Source: VFZS01 sp964353255
GTDB taxonomy: Bacteria; Acidobacteriota; Terriglobia; Bryobacterales; Bryobacteraceae
Reading direction: 5' to 3'
DNA length: 36,465 nt
NCBI GenBank assembly: GCA_964353255.1
Contig: CAYGVJ010000048.1
Span: 1-36,465, forward strand
A model generated the notes under the pieces. It ran no database searches, was not told the origin of the DNA, and saw nothing but the letters and a program-made list of their open reading frames with translations. Of the stretch, positions 30,525 to 36,465 are shown one piece after another; position 1 is the stretch's first letter; each line of letters opens with the position of its first letter. The position numbers and the translations under genes are program-made.

Positions 30525-31678
30525 TACAGGAGGCGCTGAGGCAGGAGGGCCTGGACGGGTGGCTGTTCTTCGACCACCACCGGCGCGACCCGCTGGCCTA
30601 CCGGGTGCTGAAGCTGGAGCCGGAGCGTACGCCGACGCGGCGATGGTACTACCTCGTGCCGGCCGCGGGCGAGCCGCGGGGGCTGGTGCACCGGATCGAG
30701 AGCGGGATGCTGGACCCGCTGCCGGGCCAGAAGCGGAAGTATGCGAGCTGGAGCGAGCAGGTGGAGGGCCTGCGGCAGTTGCTGGCGGGCTGCCGGCGAG
30801 TAGCCATGCAGTATTCGCCGAACTGCGCCATCCCGTACGTGAGCATGGTGGACGCGGGCACGGTGGAGCTGATACGGAGCCTGGGGGTGGAAGTAGCCAG
30901 CTCGGCGGACCTGACCCAGCAATTCGAGGCGCGTTGGAGCCGGGAGAACCTGGAATGTCACCTGGAGGCCGGGCGGCGAGTGGACGAGATCCGGCGGGGG
31001 GCGTTCCGGCTGATCGGCGAGCGGGTGCGGGCGGGCGCGCCGGTGAGCGAGTTCGAGGTCCAGCAACACATCCTGGAGCGGTTCCGGGAGGCGGGGCTGG
31101 TGACGGATCACGGGCCGATTGTGGCGGTGAACGAGAACGCCTCGAACCCGCACTACGAGCCGCGCCTTGGGGCCGCCCGGGAGATCAGGCGCGGGGACGT
31201 GGTGCTGATCGACTTGTGGGCCAAGCTGGAGGGGCCGGAGGGCGTCTACTACGACGTGACCTGGACGGGGGTGTGCGCGGCGGCGCCGGCGGCGGAGGTG
31301 GCGCGCGTGTTCGCGGTGGTGCGGGAGGCGCGGGACCGCGCGGTGCGGTTCGTCGAGCAGGCGGCGACGGAGAAGCGGCCCATGCGCGGCTTCGAGGTGG
31401 ATGATGCGGCCCGCGGCGTGATCCAGGCGGAGGGTTTCGGCGAGTACTTCACGCACCGCACCGGGCACTCGATCGGGGTGGAGGTGCACGGGGCGGGTGC
31501 GAACATGGACAACCTGGAGACGCGGGACGAGCGGCGGATCATCCCGTGGACCTGTTTTTCGATCGAGCCGGGGATTTATTTGCCGACATTTGGGATACGG
31601 TCCGAGGTAAATGTTTTTGTGGATGAAGACAGCGCCCGAGTGACGGGCGAAATACAGAAGGAATTGGTGACGATATAG
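30509..31678 (+). CDS. M24-family metallopeptidase (Xaa-Pro aminopeptidase/dipeptidase-like)
   Basis: The 389-residue protein has the N-terminal domain of creatinase-type M24 enzymes and a C-terminal pita-bread catalytic domain. All five metal ligands appear in order: Asp in VVLIDLWAK, Asp in VYYDVTWTG, His in THRTGHSIGVEVHG, Glu in CFSIEPGIYLP and Glu in GIRSEVNVFVDED. It likely removes the N-terminal residue before proline or splits X-Pro dipeptides in the cytosol; exact specificity cannot be read. GTG 30509 is preceded by GAGGAGG. The overlap with the symporter gene suggests import followed by peptide breakdown. Confidence 0.88.
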   Translation: MQLALIQEALRQEGLDGWLFFDHHRRDPLAYRVLKLEPERTPTRRWYYLVPAAGEPRGLVHRIESGMLDPLPGQKRKYASWSEQVEGLRQLLAGCRRVAMQYSPNCAIPYVSMVDAGTVELIRSLGVEVASSADLTQQFEARWSRENLECHLEAGRRVDEIRRGAFRLIGERVRAGAPVSEFEVQQHILERFREAGLVTDHGPIVAVNENASNPHYEPRLGAAREIRRGDVVLIDLWAKLEGPEGVYYDVTWTGVCAAAPAAEVARVFAVVREARDRAVRFVEQAATEKRPMRGFEVDDAARGVIQAEGFGEYFTHRTGHSIGVEVHGAGANMDNLETRDERRIIPWTCFSIEPGIYLPTFGIRSEVNVFVDEDSARVTGEIQKELVTI

Positions 31679-31679
31679 G

Positions 31680-33329
31680 ATGCGGTGCAGAGTGATTCTA
31701 GCTTGCTGCGCGGTGGCCGGCTGCCTGGCGGCGGATCAGGCGGCGTCCTGGAGCCGGCGGGGGAACGTGTTCGCTTTCCGGCTGCGGGACGGCGGGGCGG
31801 AGCTGGAGTGGATGAGCGCCTCCGCGTTCCGTTTCGAGCGGACGTGGGGACGGGCGCCGGAGAGGCGGCCGCCCATCACGGGGGAGGCGGTGCAGGCAGA
31901 CGTCAAGGATCTGGGGAGCCGCCTGGAGTTCTCGACGCGCTACCTGGTTGTGGAGATGGAGAAGTCGGGCCTGCGGCTGCGGGTGAAGAACGGCGAGGGG
32001 CAGGTTCTTTCCGAGATGCTGGGGCTGCGGAGGGAGCGGGCCGGCGTGGCCCTCGAGTATCGGGCGGGTGAGAAGGAGAAGTATTACGGCCTCGGGCCGC
32101 GGACGGCGGTGAGCCTGGACCTGCGCGGGCAGCGGGTGCGGGCGACGACGCCGCTGCTGATTTCGAGCGCGGGCTACGGCGAGTTTCACCGGGCGCCGGG
32201 AGCCTATGTCTACGACCTGGCGCAGTCGCAGAAGGGGCGGCGGCGGGTGAAGATCGAAGGCGGCGATCACGTCGAGTGTTTCTTCTACTACGGTCCGGCG
32301 CCGAAGGAGATTCTGGAAGAGCATGTGGCGCTGGGTGCGCCGGGGGCGGAGCTGAGGGCGGGTGATTTCGGCGTTCTGGAAGCCGGCCAGGTGCCCAAGG
32401 ACGTGGCGCGGCTGCCTGGGGGTGGGGTGGCTTCCTGGGAGGGACTGCGGGCCAGCATTCACGCGTTGATGCACGCCAGCTTCTCGGGGATGCTGGTTTC
32501 GGCTTTCGATTTGGCGCCGTATCTGGCGGCGCAGGGAGCGCTGGCGGAGCGGGGCGTGCAGTTCGGGAGCGTGGTTCCGCTGGTGTGGGCGTCCGGGGAT
32601 CGTTCGGGCAATGGCCCGGCGTACCGGAAAGCGATGGAGCTGAGGAGAAGACTCGTGCTGTTCCTGGCCACCTATGCAACGGAGGCGCGGGACCGAGGCT
32701 TTCCGCTGGCGCGCCCGCTGGCGATGCAATTTCCCTCGGACCAGGAGGCTTGGAAGAGGACCGAGGAGTTCATGCTGGGCGACGAGCTATTGATCGCACC
32801 GGTGTGCTCTCCGGAGGTCAAGCAGACGGTGTATCTGCCGCAGGGCATCTGGACGGACCTGCGGAGCAACCAGGTGTACAAGGGGAGGCAGACCCTCGAG
32901 GTGCAGGCGGCTCCAGACGAGCTGCCGATATTTGTCCGTAACGGAACGATTCTGCCGATGGCGCCTGTGGCGGCGGGGGAGCCGGCGGCGCTGCACTATT
33001 TTCCGAAGCTGGCCGCGGAGTTTTTCGTGCACGAGGAGGGCCTGGACGACTTCTCGCAGTTCCACGCGGCGCCGGCCCTGGAAATAGTGCGGCTGGAGAT
33101 CGAATCGCTCAAGGCGCGGGAGTACGAGTGGGTGGTGCACCATTCGGGAGCGTGCCGGCGGGTGGCGCAGGTGGACGGGACAGAATACCGGGAGGCGGCG
33201 AGTTTCCGCGCGCTGAAGCCGGGTGCGTGGTTCTACGATCGCGCCACGGATAACCTCCACATCCGCGCGCAGGCGAAGGCGGGACAGGATCTGATCATCA
33301 AGCTGTGGTTGGAAGTGGCGTGGGAGTGA
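31680..33329 (+). CDS. GH31-like exported lipoprotein lacking the usual nucleophile region
   Basis: The 549-residue protein begins with a short signal ending in a lipobox-like VAGC (Cys15). It follows the GH31 alpha-glycosidase layout: an N-terminal beta domain with EKYYGLGPRTAVSLDLRG and SSAGYGEFHRAPGAYVYDL, then the end of the barrel (SWEGLRASIHALMHASFSG, SAFDLAPYL), and the C-terminal HGWF-type part (TEEFMLGDELLIAPV, TVYLPQGIWTDL, DELPIFVRNGTILPM). About 150 residues that normally carry the catalytic nucleophile Asp (WxDxxE motif) are missing between residues 205 and 255. It may therefore be inactive as an enzyme, or have changed function. The start is one base after the M24 stop, so it belongs to the same operon. 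Confidence 0.8.
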   Translation: MRCRVILACCAVAGCLAADQAASWSRRGNVFAFRLRDGGAELEWMSASAFRFERTWGRAPERRPPITGEAVQADVKDLGSRLEFSTRYLVVEMEKSGLRLRVKNGEGQVLSEMLGLRRERAGVALEYRAGEKEKYYGLGPRTAVSLDLRGQRVRATTPLLISSAGYGEFHRAPGAYVYDLAQSQKGRRRVKIEGGDHVECFFYYGPAPKEILEEHVALGAPGAELRAGDFGVLEAGQVPKDVARLPGGGVASWEGLRASIHALMHASFSGMLVSAFDLAPYLAAQGALAERGVQFGSVVPLVWASGDRSGNGPAYRKAMELRRRLVLFLATYATEARDRGFPLARPLAMQFPSDQEAWKRTEEFMLGDELLIAPVCSPEVKQTVYLPQGIWTDLRSNQVYKGRQTLEVQAAPDELPIFVRNGTILPMAPVAAGEPAALHYFPKLAAEFFVHEEGLDDFSQFHAAPALEIVRLEIESLKAREYEWVVHHSGACRRVAQVDGTEYREAASFRALKPGAWFYDRATDNLHIRAQAKAGQDLIIKLWLEVAWE

Positions 33330-33336
33330 AGAGGCG

Positions 33337-33657
33337 TTAAACACCAACGAGGAGAACTTGGCCAGGTTTCGCTGCCGGGAGGGCTCTGAGCAGGCTTGGC
33401 ACGAGCGCTCGTAGCGATTCAATCCGGTTCGTCGCGGCGATGAGTACAACCACCGCGAGCCGAAGGTCGGCCAGGTTCTGCTGGAATTCGAGGTTCTGGT
33501 CCGCGGTCAAGAAGACATCGAACTCTTGGGCGGCGAGTCGGAGGAGAGGTCCATTTCGCGTGCCGGCCCAGCCCATCTGCGCGACGGTTCGGACTTCGTG
33601 GTTCGGGATGAGCCGCGCGAGCCGGCGGGGCAGCGACTCATCGAGCAGGACACGCAT
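33337..33657 (-). CDS. PIN-like toxin, DUF5615 family
   Basis: The 106-residue protein starts MRVLLDESLPRRLARLI and contains HEVRTVAQMGWAGTRNGPLL and DVFLTADQNLEFQQN, the typical motifs of DUF5615 (Mut7-C/PIN-like) toxins with acidic residues at Asp6-Glu7 and TADQN. Such proteins are taken to be ribonuclease toxins of type II toxin-antitoxin pairs. It overlaps its DUF433 partner by 20 bases, with the antitoxin translated first. Its stop lies 7 bases from the oppositely oriented GH31-like gene. Confidence 0.88.
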   Translation of the reverse strand: MRVLLDESLPRRLARLIPNHEVRTVAQMGWAGTRNGPLLRLAAQEFDVFLTADQNLEFQQNLADLRLAVVVLIAATNRIESLRALVPSLLRALPAAKPGQVLLVGV

Positions 33658-33865
33658 CGGCGATCAGAATGTCTCGGGCCACCTCCAGCGCAGCCACGGC
33701 CTGCTCGCGAGTCACAGAGGGGAAGTCATCCAGGAAATCATCCAAGCTCTCGCCGGCGGCGAGGTAGTCGGTCAGGTTCTTGAGTGGCACGCGTGTGCCC
33801 ACGAACACGGGGGTGCCGCCCAGAATCTCCGGATCGCTGTGAATCACGGAGTCGCGCTTCAGCAT
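33638..33865 (-). CDS. DUF433 antitoxin
   Basis: The 75-residue protein reads MLKRDSVIHSDPEILGGTPV and FVGTRVPLKNLTDYLAAGES, then FLDDFPSVTREQAVAALEVA, the classical DUF433 fold with a winged helix-turn-helix that binds DNA. It would repress its own operon and neutralise the PIN-like toxin encoded downstream. Start at ATG 33865 matches the family N-terminus; an ATG at 33892 would add nine residues but lacks a ribosome site. The pair is compact and may stabilise this chromosomal segment or act in defence. Confidence 0.88.
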   Translation of the reverse strand: MLKRDSVIHSDPEILGGTPVFVGTRVPLKNLTDYLAAGESLDDFLDDFPSVTREQAVAALEVARDILIADACPAR

Positions 33866-33925
33866 CGAGGTTCCCCAACGAAAGGATACCATGAATGCGC
33901 GGCCGCCACGGCGCTCTAGCCCGGC

Positions 33926-35062
33926 TCAAGCAGCTTCGTTGACGCGGCAGCGGGTGGGGAGGCCTTTGCCGAATGCGCGGATGCAGCGGTTGCAGGAGAT
34001 GCAGGCGGCTTCCGGCGCGCCGCGGCCTTCCAGCCAGCGCCGCGGCAGATCGGGCTCCCGGACCAGGGGGCGCGCGAGTCCGAAGAACTGAGGCGTGCGC
34101 GACTTCAGGGCCTGCTCCAGCCGCTCGACGGAGCGGTTGCCCCCGGTGACGATGACGGGAATCTTCACCTGGAGCGCCTGCGCGTACTTCAGAAAGTAGG
34201 ACTCATCCTCCGGCCGGGCGATGTTCTCTCGAACCGGGTTGTTGCCGCTGATCTCGATGGCCTGAACGCCCGCCTTCTCGATCGCGCTCGCCAGTTGCGG
34301 GAAGGTCTGGATGTCGATGCCGCCCTTCACCGCGTCGTCGCCGTTCATCTTTATCAGGATGGGGAAGGCCGGTCCCGCCAGCTTGCGTGCCTGCCGGACG
34401 ATTTCGCGAATCACGGCGACGCGGTTCTCGACCGTGCCCCCATACTTGTCGTTGCGGGTGTTGGTGTAGGGCGACAGGAACGAGCTGAGCAGATAGCCGT
34501 GGGCGCCGTGGAGCTGGACGCCGTCGAAGCCCGCTTCTTTGGCGCGCCGTATGGCCTGGGCGAAGCTGGTCACGATGGCCTCCACTTCCGCGGTGCTCAG
34601 GGCGCGTGGCTTGGCTTTCGATTGCGGCCAGGCGGTCGCTGTCGGCCCCACCGGTTCACTGACCTGCGCCTGCATACCCGTGTGACCGATCTGCGCGACC
34701 ACCCGGCAGGCCTTGTTCGTCTGGTGGATGACGCTGGCGAGCTTGCGCAGGCCGGCGATGAAGCGGTCATCGCAGATGCGGGTTTGCAGGTCGCTGCTGC
34801 GCCCTTCCGGCGTCACGGCCATGTAGCCGGTGATGATGAGGCCCACTCCGCCGGCGGCGAGGTTGCGGTAGAGGTTGAGTCCCTCGTCCGTCATTTCGGC
34901 GTCGCGCCAGGCGTTTTCGGCGGTGGCGGAGCGAACGAGGCGGTTGGTCAGCCGCAGGCCCGCGATGCGGCCCGGAGAGAAGAGCGCGTAACGATCGCGC
35001 CGCGCGCCGGGCGCGGCGAGCGCGGGGGCAGCGAAAAGGAACTGTCTGCGGGTGGAAGGCAT
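33926..35062 (-). CDS. Old Yellow Enzyme-type NADH:flavin oxidoreductase with Tat-like signal
   Basis: The 378-residue protein begins MPSTRRQFLFAAPALAAPGA, a twin-arginine-like export signal, unusual for this mostly cytosolic family. The FMN barrel shows LTNRLVRSATAEN, GVGLIITGYMAVTPEGR, VVAQIGHTGMQ, the substrate-binding pair His-Ala-His in VQLHGAHGYLLSSFLSPYTN, TRNDKYGGTVENR and IPVIVTGGNRS. Near the end, CISCNRC and a further Cys (PTRCRVNEAA) may hold a metal or disulphide. It should reduce activated double bonds of an unknown substrate using a flavin. It lies 61 bases after the antitoxin start and 44 bases from the GH116 stop, so co-transcription with the upstream glycosidase gene is likely. 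Confidence 0.88.
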   Translation of the reverse strand: MPSTRRQFLFAAPALAAPGARRDRYALFSPGRIAGLRLTNRLVRSATAENAWRDAEMTDEGLNLYRNLAAGGVGLIITGYMAVTPEGRSSDLQTRICDDRFIAGLRKLASVIHQTNKACRVVAQIGHTGMQAQVSEPVGPTATAWPQSKAKPRALSTAEVEAIVTSFAQAIRRAKEAGFDGVQLHGAHGYLLSSFLSPYTNTRNDKYGGTVENRVAVIREIVRQARKLAGPAFPILIKMNGDDAVKGGIDIQTFPQLASAIEKAGVQAIEISGNNPVRENIARPEDESYFLKYAQALQVKIPVIVTGGNRSVERLEQALKSRTPQFFGLARPLVREPDLPRRWLEGRGAPEAACISCNRCIRAFGKGLPTRCRVNEAA

Positions 35063-35105
35063 AGGAGGAACCCTTATTGCTGAGGACAGTGTACCACGCG
35101 GCTTG

Positions 35106-36465
35106 TCAGCCCTCCGTGACCGTCAGGCGCAGCGCATCGCCCGGTGCCAGGCGCAGTGGCGCCGCGGGGCGGACGACGACCTCGGCGTCGGCGAGCGTGA
35201 CGGTGCCCTTGAAGGGAGCCGCGAGCTTGGGCTTCGCGCCGAGGTAGGGCAGGCGGAGCGTGAGCAGCTCCAGCGCGCCGCCCTCGACGGCGAGTTCGAC
35301 GTCCAGCTTTTCCTTGGCCAGGGTCTGAGAGTACCCGCCCCAGGCGGTCCCGCAAGAGAACAGGCAGCGGAAGTTCGTGCGCTGGACGCGCGGGTGGAAG
35401 CGGAGCTCGCGGTCGGGGGCGGAGTAGGCGAAGCCGGAAAGCGCGGTCAGCAGTGACCAGCTCGACATGGCGCGAGCGTAGTGATGGCCGCACTCGATTT
35501 CGTTCCAGGGATTGCGCCGGGCGCCGTCATAGCGTTCCCGCACCGCCGAGACGATGGCCAGCCCCTCCTTGATCATGTCCTCGTAGAAGAGGTGGGCGGC
35601 GACCTGGTACTCAATGCCGGTCCAGACCTCGTCGGAGTAGACCAGAGGTAAGGCGGGACGTTTGTCGCGGGGCCAACTGCACACCAGCAGGCCCTTCTCG
35701 TCGTTGAGAGCGTAGAGGCGCTGGGTGTTGGGGAAATCGCCGAACTCCTGGCGGTAGTTGTAGCGGAAGATGGAGCGGAGGGCCGCGCGAATGTGGTCGC
35801 GGGGCAGCAGCTTGCCCAGATCGACGACTTCGGCGAACCACTGGCCGAGCAACTGATCGGAGAGGCAGCCTTCGCCGTACTGGTAGCGCCCGGCCTTTTC
35901 CTGGCGCTCGTCCACTTTCTGGACGTAGTATTCGGCGTTGAAGAGCAGCTCATCCAGACGCGCGCTGCCTTTCTTGAGAAGCTCCTCGTAGGTGGCGGCG
36001 GAGTCGTCGCCCAGGTGGCGGGCCATGCGCGCGGCGGCGGCCAGGGCGCCCAAATACAGCGTGCCCACCATGCTGTTGGGGCCGTAGAACTCGATGTCGT
36101 AAGTGTTGTGCTGCTCGCCTTCCATAACACCGTCGCGGTCGGCGTCCCATTGGGTCCAGGCGTATTCGAGGGCGCGCTTGAGGTGCGGCCAGAGCCGGCG
36201 CAGCCAGGCGTCGTCGCCCGAGAGGCGCCACTCGCGGTAGACCTTGAGGACGCAACCCATCTGGCCGTCGGCGGCGGGCTGGTTGCGGTTGCCGCCGGGA
36301 CGGAGGGGGACGGGGGTGCGGAAGCTCATGCTGCCGTCGGGGCGCAGGTTCACCAGGAAGTCGGTGTCGCGCATGGAGCGTTCGAGGTCGGGGTAGAGGT
36401 GGGCCAGGGTCTGCTCGTAGTTGTAGACGTGGGTGCAGTTCATGGGGCAGCAGCCGGCGTTGTCG
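35106..36465 (-). CDS. GH116/DUF608-type glycosidase, C-terminal part (runs off the window)
   Basis: The visible 453 codons form the (alpha/alpha)6 catalytic domain of bile-acid-beta-glucosidase-like GH116 enzymes. Landmarks are CPMNCTHVYNYEQTLAHLYP, DGQMGCVLKVYREWRLSGD, GVMEGEQHNTYDIEFYGPNS, FPNTQRLYALNDEKGLLVCS, VYSDEVWTGIEYQVAAHLF and NPWNEIECGHHYARAMSSWS. Acidic residues in NTYD and SDEVW are the probable catalytic region. The end is a beta domain (LPYLGAKPKLAAPFKG). Known members cleave beta-glucosides or beta-xylosides and are often exported in Acidobacteriota. The N-terminal part lies beyond the right edge, so export cannot be judged. Confidence 0.9.
   Translation of the reverse strand, partial: DNAGCCPMNCTHVYNYEQTLAHLYPDLERSMRDTDFLVNLRPDGSMSFRTPVPLRPGGNRNQPAADGQMGCVLKVYREWRLSGDDAWLRRLWPHLKRALEYAWTQWDADRDGVMEGEQHNTYDIEFYGPNSMVGTLYLGALAAAARMARHLGDDSAATYEELLKKGSARLDELLFNAEYYVQKVDERQEKAGRYQYGEGCLSDQLLGQWFAEVVDLGKLLPRDHIRAALRSIFRYNYRQEFGDFPNTQRLYALNDEKGLLVCSWPRDKRPALPLVYSDEVWTGIEYQVAAHLFYEDMIKEGLAIVSAVRERYDGARRNPWNEIECGHHYARAMSSWSLLTALSGFAYSAPDRELRFHPRVQRTNFRCLFSCGTAWGGYSQTLAKEKLDVELAVEGGALELLTLRLPYLGAKPKLAAPFKGTVTLADAEVVVRPAAPLRLAPGDALRLTVTEG

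Noticed and set aside
1..36465. CRISPR arrays, rRNA or tRNA genes
   Set aside because: No regularly spaced repeats or recognisable RNA gene segments were seen on either strand.

Overview
The window comes from a high-G+C bacterium. A PEP-CTERM protein, a GH116/DUF608 glycosidase, a GH31-like lipoprotein and short dispersed palindromic repeats together suggest an Acidobacteriota of the Solibacter/Bryobacter type. This placement is a judgement from gene style, not a search result.

Layout. (1) 1-591, minus strand: the 5' end of an acetolactate synthase large-subunit gene, preceded by a complete transcription attenuator made of a 37-codon leader peptide rich in Leu/Val/Ile, mutually exclusive hairpins and a terminator. 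(2) 689-8727: a decayed CheB-CheR-PAS-histidine-kinase gene. It is split inside the CheB domain by a 6.8-kb insertion (about 958-7729). Removing the insertion at a 5-bp repeat (CTGCT) restores the CheB reading frame. The insertion carries three same-strand genes: a PD-(D/E)XK-adenine methyltransferase fusion, a TIR-APAZ protein and a catalytically dead short Argonaute. The last two form a SPARTA abortive-infection system. (3) 8923-25575: a compact tailed-phage structural module, with small and large terminase, portal, scaffold, capsid, head-tail connectors, tail tube, a frameshifted tail chaperone pair, a very short tape measure, distal tail proteins, hub and a large tail-tip protein. No integrase, repressor, replication or lysis gene is visible, so it resembles a gene transfer agent or a domesticated prophage. 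(4) 25576-26991: an opposite-strand zinc-ribbon gene lying between the tail-tip gene and a second, truncated copy of that gene's 3' end. (5) 27032-33329: a PEP-CTERM protein on the minus strand, then a plus-strand run of overlapping genes for a Wzt-type ABC ATPase, a sodium:solute symporter, an M24 peptidase and a GH31-like lipoprotein. (6) 33337-36465, minus strand: a DUF5615/DUF433 toxin-antitoxin pair, a Tat-type Old Yellow Enzyme and a partial GH116-type glycosidase.

The most notable items are the methyltransferase/SPARTA island with its clean insertion footprint, the GTA-like module with an A-AAA-AAC slippery site and a 217-residue tape measure candidate, and the textbook ilv attenuator.
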